From: an uncultured Aquimarina sp.
Lineage (GTDB): Bacteria > Bacteroidota > Bacteroidia > Flavobacteriales > Flavobacteriaceae
Assembly (NCBI GenBank): GCA_947503835.1
Contig: CANNFM010000007.1
Location: 124,001-188,000 of the forward strand
Direction: 5' to 3'
DNA: 64,000 nucleotides
The notes beneath the pieces were generated by a model. That model had not been told where the DNA came from and made no database searches. It worked only from the letters and a program-made list of their open reading frames with translations. Numbering within the stretch: the first letter of the stretch is position 1; each line of letters opens with the position of its first letter. Position numbers and translations under genes: made by a program. Positions 16,750-25,369 of this stretch are shown here, piece after piece.

Positions 16750-18561
16750 ATGATCATTCAAAATTCATTTAAACATATTAAAGGGGCTTATTTTGCGATA
16801 AGTCTCTTTATCATATTAAGTTTTTTCGCCTCTTGTTCTAAAGAAATTGAGGTTGAAAAAATTTCTTTTAACACTTTAATGAAAGAACAATTCATAGACG
16901 ATACCTCTATAGCAATTGCTTTTTTAGATAGTATTTCAGCAGATATCTCTACTGCTCATAAATACTATGAAGAATCCCGAAAGTATTTTAAAAAAATAGA
17001 ACCGATTTTAGCCGCTCTCGACACAGAGAATTATGGTTTTCTTAATCAACCCAATATTCTCAAAATCGAGGAAGAAGATTACACAGACATTAAAATAAAA
17101 AAACCAAGTGGATACCAAGTTCTAGAAGAAGAAATCTTTACAAAACAAATGGATTCTGTAGCCATAAAAAAACATGCAAGTTTGGTATCAAACAGGCTTA
17201 TGTTAATTAAAGAAAATATAAGCTTTAGTCATATAAAACCTTATCATTTTTTATGGTTGTTTAGAAAATCGGTTGTTAGAGTAGCTTTAACAGGAATAAC
17301 CGGTTTTGATTCTCCTGTTTTAGAAAATTCACTCGAAGAGTCAATAGTAGTGTATCAAAGTTTAAAAACGTATCTATCAATATTTGAAGATCAATTCGAG
17401 AACAAAACCCTTTTTGAAAATTGGAATAAAGAAATAGAGGCATCAATCAAAGATTTACAAGGTGATTTTAATTCTTTTGATCGATATCATTTCATAAAAA
17501 AACACACACAAAGGCAATTAGAATTATGGAATCAAGTTGTTCATGATTGGAATGTAAGTTTTCCGTTTGAATTGGCCATAAAAAATAATGCTACCTCTCT
17601 TTTCTCTTCAGATACGTTTAACCTGACGTATTTTTCTGACAGGAATTCGGGAGAAATAACGTCAGAAAAAATAGCTCTTGGAAAAAAACTGTTTTATGAT
17701 ATCAAACTATCTTCAGATAAAAAAATAAGCTGTGCTACATGTCATCATCCGGATAAAGCATTTACCGACGGAATGAAAATAAGTATGAGAGTAACACGCA
17801 ATGCTCCCACACTACTCTATTCTGCATTGCAAAAAGCTTTTTTTTATGACAAAAGAGCCGGTAGCTTAGAAGGACAGATAATTTCTGTGGTCGAAAACAC
17901 AAATGAGTTTCATACAAATTTAGAAACCTTAGAAAATTCTGTAAAAAATGATAGTACTTACATTTCTGATTTTATAATATCATATCCAAATCAAAAAATT
18001 ACCCACCAAGAAATCAGAAACGCTATTGCCAGTTATATTCGAAGTTTAGTACCTTTTAACTCTAAATTTGATCGTAATATCAATGGTATTGAAAATACAC
18101 TTACTCAAAGTGAAATTAAAGGATTTAATTTATTTAATGGAAAAGCCAAGTGTGCTACTTGTCATTTTGCCCCCGTATTTAATGGTACTGTTCCTCCCGA
18201 TTATAAAGAATCAGAAATTGAACTTATCGGTGTACCAGAACAAAACGATACGGTAAACGCTACAATAAGTAAAGATCTTGGTAGATATTATGTTTATAAA
18301 ACTCCAGAAAGAAAGCATTTTTTTAAAACTTCTACAGTAAGAAATGTGAGTATAACTGCACCATATATGCATAACGGAGTATACAACACTCTTGAAGAAG
18401 TATTAGACTTTTATAACCGTGGTGGTGGATCAGGAATAGGTATACATCAAGAATATCAAACCCTACCTACAGATCGACTGGATCTTTCGGATCAGGAAAT
18501 AAAAGACATTATAGCATTCATGAATAGTCTAAATGATGATATCACTGTTTATGAAGAATAA
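16750..18561 (+). CDS. Di-haem cytochrome c peroxidase lipoprotein with extra N-terminal domain
   Basis: A 603-aa lipoprotein (Cys29 after FFAS) of the bacterial CCP/MauG family. The C-terminal 300 residues have two haem c motifs: Cys328-Ala-Thr-Cys331-His and Cys468-Ala-Thr-Cys471-His, plus RNAPTLLYSALQKAFFYDKR and the APYMHNGVYNTLEEVLDFYNRGG tail. Residues about 30-290 are a separate helical domain not found in classical CCPs; the NQPNILKIEEED and GYQVLEEEIF segments recall imelysin-like regions fused to peroxidases in Bacteroidota (from memory, uncertain). It is second in an operon with the PhoX-like gene. Likely role: periplasmic peroxide reduction or oxidative modification of a partner. 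Confidence 0.8.
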   Translation: MIIQNSFKHIKGAYFAISLFIILSFFASCSKEIEVEKISFNTLMKEQFIDDTSIAIAFLDSISADISTAHKYYEESRKYFKKIEPILAALDTENYGFLNQPNILKIEEEDYTDIKIKKPSGYQVLEEEIFTKQMDSVAIKKHASLVSNRLMLIKENISFSHIKPYHFLWLFRKSVVRVALTGITGFDSPVLENSLEESIVVYQSLKTYLSIFEDQFENKTLFENWNKEIEASIKDLQGDFNSFDRYHFIKKHTQRQLELWNQVVHDWNVSFPFELAIKNNATSLFSSDTFNLTYFSDRNSGEITSEKIALGKKLFYDIKLSSDKKISCATCHHPDKAFTDGMKISMRVTRNAPTLLYSALQKAFFYDKRAGSLEGQIISVVENTNEFHTNLETLENSVKNDSTYISDFIISYPNQKITHQEIRNAIASYIRSLVPFNSKFDRNINGIENTLTQSEIKGFNLFNGKAKCATCHFAPVFNGTVPPDYKESEIELIGVPEQNDTVNATISKDLGRYYVYKTPERKHFFKTSTVRNVSITAPYMHNGVYNTLEEVLDFYNRGGGSGIGIHQEYQTLPTDRLDLSDQEIKDIIAFMNSLNDDITVYEE

Positions 18562-18614
18562 TTAAGCAAAAAATAACCAGTTGTGTATTTTTTAATTCTA
18601 AAACACATAAAGGG

Positions 18615-19787
18615 TTACATTCTTCGAATTTCGTTATGTATTACCTGGGTACTAAAGTAATTTTTTATATCTGGATCGGTCATTGGTTGTAATGTGCCAA
18701 ATACTATTTCTTTGTACACTTTATTTGTAAAAGAATTAGGAGACAAAAACCTGGACCCCATCAAATGTCTGGTTTTAGTTATAATCTCTTCAGAAAAATG
18801 GGTAGCAAAATATTTTGATACTACAGAAGCTTCAAATATCCTTTCTAAGGATTTTTTATTTCCGATCTTAAAATCTACGATTGAAACCCCTGCTTGTTCA
18901 CATAATTGACATGCAGCCTTATACTTGATCATTAACTCTCCTATATTATCCTTAAAGCTTTCTGATTCTAACAGGATTTTATCATTCTTAATTTTACTTT
19001 TAGCAAATTCCTTCAACTCCATAATTGTACGAAATGCCGCTCCTAAATATGTACCGGGCATTAAGGCCTGAAACCATGATCTTTGGTAAATCAATAGTTC
19101 ACATCGCTCCTCTTGCGAGCTATCTAATTTGATAACATTATCAATTGGCACATTCAAATTTTCGAATCGTACAGATTTTGTAAATGATCCTTGCATAGCA
19201 TCTCCAAAAGCTGTATCGCTATATTTAATCTTATGGGTATCCAAAGGCACAAAAAACACAGCATTTTCACCTTGAAGCAAACTAGCTGTAAACACCATGT
19301 AATCTGCTACTCCAGATAAAGACATAAAGGGAGCCTCTCCATTTATGACGTATATATCTCTTTCTTTTTGAGCCACTATGCTTTTATTACCAGAAACATT
19401 TTTGAAGGTTCTTACCGATCCGGTATTAGCTATTAAAAGCTGTTCATTTTTAATCCTTTTTAATAACATTTCTCTTACCCAATATTGTTTACTTGTCTTA
19501 GAAAAAGGAAAAGAAGCCATTGATGCCAAAACATAGTAATGCATGGATAAGGCAACAGACACAGGGATTGAAATTTCACCAATTTTATGTAAAACCCTAA
19601 AACATTCTTGATAGACTACTTTTGTATCTTTTTCGTAACAGGGTATAAAAGGTATTCTAGTTGTTTTTATGAAAGAATAAAACTCTTTGTAGTTTTTTGT
19701 CTTTTCAACTTCATGGAGTTTGACACAAATAGTATCTAACTCATCGCTCCACTTAATTGGCTTATTATTAATTATGTTAATATCCAT
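18615..19787 (-). CDS. Acyl-CoA dehydrogenase-like flavoprotein
   Basis: A 390-aa member of the acyl-CoA dehydrogenase superfamily, as judged by the helical N-terminal region, the mid beta domain (about 115-230, including GEAPFMSLSGVADYMVFTA and the AMQGSFTKSVRFENLNVP segment) and the C-terminal four-helix part. The C-terminal active-site region reads FGTLQPMTD, without the Glu seen as catalytic base in classical fatty acyl-CoA dehydrogenases. It may use another base or catalyse a different flavin reaction such as a secondary-metabolite oxidation. No beta-oxidation genes are near. It is 42 bp downstream of the DUF2306 gene. Confidence 0.6.
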   Translation of the reverse strand: MDINIINNKPIKWSDELDTICVKLHEVEKTKNYKEFYSFIKTTRIPFIPCYEKDTKVVYQECFRVLHKIGEISIPVSVALSMHYYVLASMASFPFSKTSKQYWVREMLLKRIKNEQLLIANTGSVRTFKNVSGNKSIVAQKERDIYVINGEAPFMSLSGVADYMVFTASLLQGENAVFFVPLDTHKIKYSDTAFGDAMQGSFTKSVRFENLNVPIDNVIKLDSSQEERCELLIYQRSWFQALMPGTYLGAAFRTIMELKEFAKSKIKNDKILLESESFKDNIGELMIKYKAACQLCEQAGVSIVDFKIGNKKSLERIFEASVVSKYFATHFSEEIITKTRHLMGSRFLSPNSFTNKVYKEIVFGTLQPMTDPDIKNYFSTQVIHNEIRRM

Positions 19788-19829
19788 TTTTGAGTCCTTT
19801 TTAATAGAAATACTTCTTCTAATTAATGT

Positions 19830-20663
19830 TTAAAGATTTGGCAACCAGAAAATTTGCGCAGCCATAAAGATTCCCATAGCCAAAAGTATTGCTAGAACAA
19901 TCAGAAGGAATGCCATCATAAATTTACCTTTATCACCAGCACGATCTTGGGTAAGGAAATAAAGTTCTAGAAAAAAAAGAGGTACTAGATAATTGGCTAG
20001 ATATAAAAACATATCAAACGGACCTGTTAGATCCTGTGTTGAACCAGGGGCATCGCCATTATTTAGGAAAATCCATAATCCAAATCCAATCCTAAAGAAC
20101 CAAACTCCACTTACCACCATAAAGGTGCGTAGAGCCCAACGTCGATGTGCTACAAAATTACGAGTAATCGCTGTGCGCATAGTTATAGCAGCAAAAAGTA
20201 TGATTAGTATTGCATTTCCTGAGATTGCTATCTGACCATAAAGCCCACCCACAACAGCATCTCGACTCCAGACCATATAAAGCCCACCAAGACTTATGAT
20301 AATAGCTGTAAAAATATAGGCTCGGCCATTTAATCTATGAAACACTGGATATCGGTTTCGTAATTGCGGAATAAGTTGAAGCGGACCACTAAATGTAATG
20401 ATAAATGCCAATAGTATATGAAGTAAAACAAAAGCATTACCCATATAATCCCCTTCTATAAAACCATGAATCATTCTCCTGGTCCATTCTGCAAAATTCC
20501 CTTGCATGGCTGTGCCTCCATAAAAAACGGCAATATAATATGCAAATAACCATTGGCCGGTAACTGCAACCAAAAACCAAAGCGCTGCTGATGTGTTCAA
20601 GGTCTTATTTGACCATTGCCTTCTAGGCTGTAGTGTATCCACTACATTGTCTTTTAAATTCAT
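19830..20663 (-). CDS. DUF2306 multi-pass membrane protein
   Basis: A 277-aa integral membrane protein with about seven helices. The motif FSGPLQLIPQLRNRYPVFHRLNGRAY and later FVAHRRWALRT are DUF2306 hallmarks; the conserved His residues there resemble haem-binding positions of cytochrome b561-like folds, but this is inference. It is last of four membrane protein genes that share a similar leader sequence (20664-20700). Function unknown. Confidence 0.75.
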   Translation of the reverse strand: MNLKDNVVDTLQPRRQWSNKTLNTSAALWFLVAVTGQWLFAYYIAVFYGGTAMQGNFAEWTRRMIHGFIEGDYMGNAFVLLHILLAFIITFSGPLQLIPQLRNRYPVFHRLNGRAYIFTAIIISLGGLYMVWSRDAVVGGLYGQIAISGNAILIILFAAITMRTAITRNFVAHRRWALRTFMVVSGVWFFRIGFGLWIFLNNGDAPGSTQDLTGPFDMFLYLANYLVPLFFLELYFLTQDRAGDKGKFMMAFLLIVLAILLAMGIFMAAQIFWLPNL

Positions 20664-20700
20664 AACTGTTCATTTTTTATTGATGATTGATGATGATTTA
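20664..20700 (-). promoter_or_regulatory. Shared leader motif upstream of DUF2306 gene
   Basis: On the minus strand the leader reads TAAATCATCATCAATCATC, then AATAAAAAATGAACAGTT directly before the ATG. It matches the leaders at 21211, 22000 and 22741 in order and position, with small differences. Confidence 0.5.
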
Positions 20701-20757
20701 ATTTTGAACTTTTCAAATACGAATCCAAACAGGAACTTAGCCTGTAGCGATCTGTTT

Positions 20758-21210
20758 CTATTTAAACTTAAAAAGTTGCTTTAGATAGTTTTTAAACACA
20801 TATCCCCAGGGAATGACAATAAGATCAATAGGAATTGCTATCAGGAATGGTTTAAGTAATTCTTCTGAAGTTGGATCTAATTGACCCGCTGACCACAAAG
20901 GATATGCCATGCCTACTAGCCATACCGATTTGTAAAACAACTGAAGTAATAACAAAGGCAACATTTTTAACGGGTATCGTATCCCTAAGCCCATTAAGGT
21001 TGCATAAGCCGCCCAAAAACTATAGGTAACTCCATCATATGGGCCCCAGACTTCACTTGGGTTAATAATTTCTGACCATGCACTATGACCTAAACTTAAA
21101 AAGGTAAGGAGATAAAGCCCCTTCATTAAATATATCCGAATCTTTGATATTTTTTTTGAGCCAATCAGATCATAGGATAACCTACTAGAAATGTTCTGTT
21201 CTGTATTCAT
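20758..21210 (-). CDS. Multi-pass membrane protein of unknown function
   Basis: A 150-aa protein with about four membrane segments (starting near residue 31). Recognisable stretches include WSEIINPSEVWGPYDGVTYSFWAAYATLMGLGIRYP and KMLPLLLLQLFYKSVWL. I do not recognise the family. It is third in the leader-sharing set (leader 21211-21240) between a DUF4386 gene and the DUF2306 gene. Context suggests a membrane role regulated with its neighbours; no biochemical inference is justified. Confidence 0.65.
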   Translation of the reverse strand: MNTEQNISSRLSYDLIGSKKISKIRIYLMKGLYLLTFLSLGHSAWSEIINPSEVWGPYDGVTYSFWAAYATLMGLGIRYPLKMLPLLLLQLFYKSVWLVGMAYPLWSAGQLDPTSEELLKPFLIAIPIDLIVIPWGYVFKNYLKQLFKFK

Positions 21211-21240
21211 AATGTTCGTTTTTTGATTGATGATGATTTA
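21211..21240 (-). promoter_or_regulatory. Shared leader motif upstream of 150-aa membrane protein
   Basis: The 24 nt next to the ATG are identical to those before the 22740 gene: on the mRNA strand ATCATCAATCA then AAAAAACGAACATT and the start codon. The genes that follow the two identical leaders are not homologous. Confidence 0.55.
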
Positions 21241-21297
21241 AAATTTTACTTGAAAGAATAAGGTGATTAAATCCCATTCTTTATATTCTTATTTTAT

Positions 21298-21999
21298 CTA
21301 ACTTATAGATGGTGTTCCTGATTCATTATTAATAGCTATCGAATTAAACCCCTTGACGATAAGCCATATTGATATAAATAGGAAATGTACTCCGTTCTGG
21401 AGATAAAAAATAAAGCTAACGCTATAACCAAAAATTTGCATCCAGGTAACAGTAAAAACAATGGTAACCGCAATAAACGCCCAGGCAGAGATCAACCTTG
21501 GAATAAGTTTTACTTTATAAAGCAGATAATAAAGCATTGCTGCTCCAGAGCTGTACACTATTAAAATCAGAAAATGAGCCCAGTAATATTCTTCTACTTT
21601 TAGAAACCCTAGCAGGTTAAAATAAGTAGGGTCTGTAACATTTCCTTGTACAAATTCCTGACTCAGAGATAATAGAGAAAGGTGAGTAATATTACTTACC
21701 ATAATGATCGAAAACTCTATGACCCAAAAGGTAAGATAGAGTAACGCAATGTTTTTATTATATTTTTTTAAAAATGGAAATAGAAAAACTGCAATACCCA
21801 CTCCTACTGTACTCGAAATTATGTCGAGAAGAATCGCAATCTTCATTTGTAATGAGCTTTCATAAACAGTGGTTAGAAAATTTTCTGACGCTACCAGGGA
21901 TGTTGATAACCCTCGTAAACTTGTACCTACAGCTCCTATAATAAAAACTATAAGAAACAATACTCCTACAATTCTTCCTGTCTTTTTGTTTGTATACAT
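21298..21999 (-). CDS. DUF4386 membrane protein, copy 1
   Basis: A 233-aa integral membrane protein of the DUF4386 family, with the opening GRIVGVLFLIVFIIGAVG and about seven helices. It is a paralogue of the next gene upstream (22051-22740): both begin with a basic N terminus, share the KTGRIVGV/RIGRILGV opening and end in a LIVKGFNS-type segment. It carries the shared leader (22000-22026). Family function is unknown; members are sometimes linked to regulators and ABC transporters. Confidence 0.8.
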   Translation of the reverse strand: MYTNKKTGRIVGVLFLIVFIIGAVGTSLRGLSTSLVASENFLTTVYESSLQMKIAILLDIISSTVGVGIAVFLFPFLKKYNKNIALLYLTFWVIEFSIIMVSNITHLSLLSLSQEFVQGNVTDPTYFNLLGFLKVEEYYWAHFLILIVYSSGAAMLYYLLYKVKLIPRLISAWAFIAVTIVFTVTWMQIFGYSVSFIFYLQNGVHFLFISIWLIVKGFNSIAINNESGTPSIS

Positions 22000-22026
22000 G
22001 ATAATACTTGTTTTTGATTGATGATT
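22000..22026 (-). promoter_or_regulatory. Shared leader motif upstream of DUF4386 copy 1
   Basis: On the mRNA strand AATCATCAATCAAAAACAAG followed by TATTATC and the ATG. It keeps the ATCATCAATCAAAAA core of the other three leaders but differs near the start codon. Confidence 0.45.
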
Positions 22027-22050
22027 ACTATGGTGGTGATGAAATGTTAT

Positions 22051-22740
22051 TTACACCTGCTTTTCGGGTATTTGGGAAGAATTGAATCCTTTGATCATCA
22101 ACCATATTGCTAAAAACAAACGATTTAGACCCAATGGAACAAGTAGCATCATTTCTGTTCCATGTGCGCCTTGTTCAAAAATTGTTAATAGGATTGCTGT
22201 TAGCATCAATAGGACACCGATACCTCCCCAAACAGATATAAATCGAGGAATTAATTTTAAAACATATAGCACATAATAAAACACCGGAAGAGCAAAAATG
22301 GCCACAAGCATATCTAAGTAGTGGGTCCACCAACGAGTTCCATAAAGTAAAGTGCCTAAATCTTCAAAAGAGTTAATATCTGTTGCTCCGGCTTTTACAT
22401 ATTCTTGACTTAGTGCCAATATTGACAGTACATTTGTATTATCAATTAAACCCATTGCAAAACCTATAATACTAAAACCAAGGTACCAAAATGCTACCCC
22501 TGAATTGTGCTGTTTAAAAATGGGCAATACCAAAACAGCAACGCCTATAGATATTGCACTACCCGTTAACCCGATTAATACAGATAAAACCACCTGGGTA
22601 TAGTTTGCAGTAACCTCGGTGAGAAAATCTGGCGCAAATACTATAGGTCCTAATAAAAATTGGTTGATTAAAATCCCAATTATAAATTGGAGTAAGAACA
22701 ATACCCCTAAAATTCTACCTATTCTTTTGTTTGATATCAT
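22051..22740 (-). CDS. DUF4386 membrane protein, copy 2
   Basis: A 229-aa integral membrane protein paralogous to the downstream copy (21298-21999). It begins MISNKRIGRILGVLFLLQFI and has the same seven-helix profile ending in LIRPNG-free LVPLGLNRLFLAIWLMIKGF. It heads the set of leader-sharing membrane genes and starts 95 bp after the end of the ABC-GntR operon, so read-through from that operon is possible. Function unknown. Confidence 0.8.
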   Translation of the reverse strand: MISNKRIGRILGVLFLLQFIIGILINQFLLGPIVFAPDFLTEVTANYTQVVLSVLIGLTGSAISIGVAVLVLPIFKQHNSGVAFWYLGFSIIGFAMGLIDNTNVLSILALSQEYVKAGATDINSFEDLGTLLYGTRWWTHYLDMLVAIFALPVFYYVLYVLKLIPRFISVWGGIGVLLMLTAILLTIFEQGAHGTEMMLLVPLGLNRLFLAIWLMIKGFNSSQIPEKQV

Positions 22741-22765
22741 AATGTTCGTTTTTTGATTGATGATT
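22741..22765 (-). promoter_or_regulatory. Shared leader motif upstream of DUF4386 copy 2
   Basis: The 24 nt before the ATG are identical to those at 21211-21234. The rest of the 94-bp gap to the GIN-type gene is AT-rich, with no clear TAnnTTTG box. Confidence 0.55.
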
Positions 22766-22834
22766 AATTGATTAAGCTCTTTTAAAGTTTAAAACAAATT
22801 GATTACGTTTGTTTTTAAATGATGATGATTCGTT

Positions 22835-23383
22835 TTAATTAGAAAAATCGATTTCTTTAGAATCCCCCTTTAATACTACCTTCGAATCTGATGATGCTTT
22901 GCATACCACGGATTCATATGATAATTCAAGTTTTCCTCTGCTGTCATCACCAAACTCAAGTTTTAGGTCTTTTCCTGAAACCACTCCTATGGTTTCAAAA
23001 TATCCATCAGGAAGAACATAAAGTTCGTTAAGCTGAGGATTGGTAATATGTATGACAATACTATCTATGCTCTGTATTCGTTTTGTTTTCTCCAGGATAA
23101 GTTTTTCTTGCTCTACTTTTACCTGTATATATGGCATCAAAGTTCTGGGGGCTTCTACTTTTAATTGGGTCGTAGTATCTTGCCGAAAAAACACCTGGAT
23201 ACCATGATGCACTGCAATTTTCCTAAAAACTGGCATTGTTTTCATTTCAGAAATAAAGTCACCACTATCAATATCTTCAATTGCTCCTTTTTCAACATAA
23301 CGATGTATTGAAAACTGAAAAGCTGAGAAAAAAAAGACGGTCGCACCTAATGTGCCTAATACCATTAGATTACTTTTTTTCAT
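22835..23383 (-). CDS. Membrane-anchored GIN/DUF2807-like protein
   Basis: A 182-aa protein with an N-terminal hydrophobic anchor (about 8-27), followed by a beta-rich region: FRKIAVHHGIQVFFRQDTTTQLKVEAP and DSIVIHITNPQLNELYVLPDG. This resembles the head GIN domain (DUF2807) of Bacteroidota surface proteins, truncated to one repeat. It overlaps the GntR gene by 14 bp as the last gene of the ABC operon. It probably sits in the periplasm as an accessory factor of the transporter; this is inference. Confidence 0.6.
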   Translation of the reverse strand: MKKSNLMVLGTLGATVFFFSAFQFSIHRYVEKGAIEDIDSGDFISEMKTMPVFRKIAVHHGIQVFFRQDTTTQLKVEAPRTLMPYIQVKVEQEKLILEKTKRIQSIDSIVIHITNPQLNELYVLPDGYFETIGVVSGKDLKLEFGDDSRGKLELSYESVVCKASSDSKVVLKGDSKEIDFSN

Positions 23384-23750
23384 GATCTATATTATTTACA
23401 TATTGGTCAAATGAGTTCTTCACTTCATCAAATTGCACATTAAGTAACCTCATTTTTTTAAATACATCAGGAAGGATTACTTCCATGAATTCTATTTTCT
23501 TAATATCCAGCACCTTGTTAAAACCATTTTCTGAAACGAAATACCCTATCCCCCTTTTATTATAAATTACATTCTGCTCTTGCAAGTAATTAAAAGCTCG
23601 TATTGCAGTATTGGGATTCACTTCTACCATAACAGCAACCTCTCTAACAGATGGTATTCTTTCTTCTTCGTGCCATCTTTTTGCAAGGATGTTTTCGTAA
23701 AAAAAGTCTACAATTTGTAAATAAATAGGTTTACTGTTATCAAAATCCAT
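23370..23750 (-). CDS. GntR-family regulator, YtrA type
   Basis: A 126-aa regulator with an N-terminal winged helix (about 9-75): the IPSVREVAVMVEVNPNTAIRAFNYLQEQNVIYNKRGIGYFV segment is the GntR signature. The remaining 50 residues are a short helical tail rather than a full effector domain, as in the YtrA subfamily, which typically controls linked ABC transporters. It is third in an ATPase-permease-GntR-GIN operon (2-bp gap to the permease, 14-bp overlap with the GIN-type gene). A palindromic candidate operator is at 25346-25367 on the operon promoter, so autoregulation is likely. Confidence 0.85.
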   Translation of the reverse strand: MDFDNSKPIYLQIVDFFYENILAKRWHEEERIPSVREVAVMVEVNPNTAIRAFNYLQEQNVIYNKRGIGYFVSENGFNKVLDIKKIEFMEVILPDVFKKMRLLNVQFDEVKNSFDQYVNNIDHEKK

Positions 23751-23752
23751 AG

Positions 23753-24502
23753 CTACACTTCTTTTTCAACTATTTTAAAGTAAGTGGCTAAAAGCATTGT
23801 TGACATAAAAACACCAACAAATAGCACCTTTTCTATTCCCGAAAAATCCTTTGACGCCAGACCAAAAGCTTCAGAAGCTAATTCTTCTCCAGAAAACACA
23901 TCATATCCATAATTTAGCATCCCATAGAGCATCATATTAAAAAATATCAACCCTAAAACAATCAGCAAAAGAGAGAGTAAAGTCTTACCCATTCTATTCT
24001 TATTAAATCGAATAGCACCATATAGAAATATGGGCTGTATGAAAAAGTAGAATTTGATCAATTGCCAATAGTCTTCAGAGAATATTGGTAGCGGATGAAA
24101 ATTAGTTTCAGAAAATATACTTCCAACACTAATGGCAAATTGCCCAACCAAAAAACACAGAAAAGAAAATACTATGGTATATAAAATACCCGTTGTGAAC
24201 CAGATTGCTGTTATTCGTTCATATGATGAGACCGGGAGTGTTAAATATAAATGGTTTGATGCTTTTGTATTCGTTTCTTTAAGAACTGAAAAAATAAAAA
24301 GTACCCCCGATATGATATAAAGCTTGTTAAACACGCTCATAAACTCACCCGGTACAACTACATGATCCTTTCTTAAACTAAATAAAATGACTATAAATAA
24401 AAGAACACTTACCACAGACAAAGCAGTGGTTATAGTTCCTCTTAACAATATGACATCTCTGTAGATAAAATTACCTATTCTGCGAATATTATACTCTTTC
24501 AT
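23753..24502 (-). CDS. ABC transporter permease
   Basis: A 249-aa protein with six predicted membrane segments, ABC-2-like. The start overlaps the ATPase gene by 14 bp and the end is 2 bp from the GntR gene. The gene arrangement (ATPase, permease, YtrA-type regulator) is typical of exporters that respond to cell-wall-active compounds in Firmicutes, but the substrate is not known in Bacteroidota. Hydrophilic loop about residues 195-225 (GEELASEAFGLASKD) lies between the last helices. Confidence 0.75.
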   Translation of the reverse strand: MKEYNIRRIGNFIYRDVILLRGTITTALSVVSVLLFIVILFSLRKDHVVVPGEFMSVFNKLYIISGVLFIFSVLKETNTKASNHLYLTLPVSSYERITAIWFTTGILYTIVFSFLCFLVGQFAISVGSIFSETNFHPLPIFSEDYWQLIKFYFFIQPIFLYGAIRFNKNRMGKTLLSLLLIVLGLIFFNMMLYGMLNYGYDVFSGEELASEAFGLASKDFSGIEKVLFVGVFMSTMLLATYFKIVEKEV

Positions 24503-25340
24503 CGTGATACATATTTTTTAGTATTGCATTAATTTGATCTGGCTGGCTAATTACTGCATTAAAGAGTAGCTCAAGATCAACTTCAGTTTCATCATGGTCT
24601 TTACGCATTAGTACAGCTTTCCCTCCATAAGATGTTTCTGAGTAAATAATAGATGCCCTATCATCTTGATTAGGTTTTCCAAACCATAAATATTCAGAAA
24701 TAGTAGAAAGCGGTTGATCAAATGTTACATTAGAATTATCTAATATCACCACGTGATTGATAAGACTGTGCAAGTCTCTTACCTGGTGAGTAGAAATCAC
24801 AATACATTTTCCTTGATCTACCGAAGAAGCCATAATTTTTCTAAACTGGCTTTTTGATGGTATATCAAGCCCGTTGGTAGGCTCATCCATAAGTAACAGC
24901 CTGGTATTTGTAGCTATCCCGAATGCGATAAGAACTTTTTTCTTTTGTCCAAACGATAAAGTAGATATCTTTTGATCAATAGAAAGCTTAAATTCTTTTA
25001 TAAGCTTATAGAATTGATCTTTTGAAAACTCAGGATAGAATGTTGAGTTCACACGCTCATACGTAGAGATTTTGACACCTGGTAGCTCAAACTCCTCGGG
25101 TACAATAAAAACATCCTGAAGACATTTAACAGATCTTTTAAAAGTGTTTTCATTCAGAATACGACAATAACCAGCTTTAGGAAATAGTAATCCGGTCATT
25201 ATTTTCATCAAAGTACTTTTACCCTCGCCATTTTTACCAAACAGCCCATATATATTACCTGTAGTAAAATGTAATGACACATTATTAAGAATTACTTTAC
25301 TGTTGGGATAGTAAAATCTGATATTATCAATTTGAATCAT
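24489..25340 (-). CDS. ABC transporter ATPase (ABC-2 exporter type)
   Basis: A 283-aa ATPase. Walker A is GLFGKNGEGKST (about 32-43), signature LSFGQKKK (about 143-150), Walker B LLLMDEPTNGLD (about 163-174), and switch His in STHQ. The C-terminal 70 residues, after the last strand, form an accessory domain common in YtrB/CcmA-like proteins. It is first in the operon and lies under a strong promoter overlapped downstream by a palindrome. Likely exporter with the permease encoded next. Confidence 0.88.
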   Translation of the reverse strand: MIQIDNIRFYYPNSKVILNNVSLHFTTGNIYGLFGKNGEGKSTLMKIMTGLLFPKAGYCRILNENTFKRSVKCLQDVFIVPEEFELPGVKISTYERVNSTFYPEFSKDQFYKLIKEFKLSIDQKISTLSFGQKKKVLIAFGIATNTRLLLMDEPTNGLDIPSKSQFRKIMASSVDQGKCIVISTHQVRDLHSLINHVVILDNSNVTFDQPLSTISEYLWFGKPNQDDRASIIYSETSYGGKAVLMRKDHDETEVDLELLFNAVISQPDQINAILKNMYHDERV

Positions 25341-25345
25341 ATCTA

Positions 25346-25367
25346 GTGTATTAGTTATCTAGTACAC
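25346..25367 (-). promoter_or_regulatory. Candidate GntR/YtrA operator palindrome
   Basis: GTGTATTAG-TTAT-CTAGTACAC: 9-bp arms with one mismatch. It lies between the -7 box (25370-25377) and the ATG (25340), where transcription should start. The GTGTA...TACAC half-sites resemble YtrA operators described in Bacillus (from memory, slightly different spacing). The linked gene 23370-23750 encodes a YtrA-type regulator. Confidence 0.6.
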
Positions 25368-25369
25368 CT

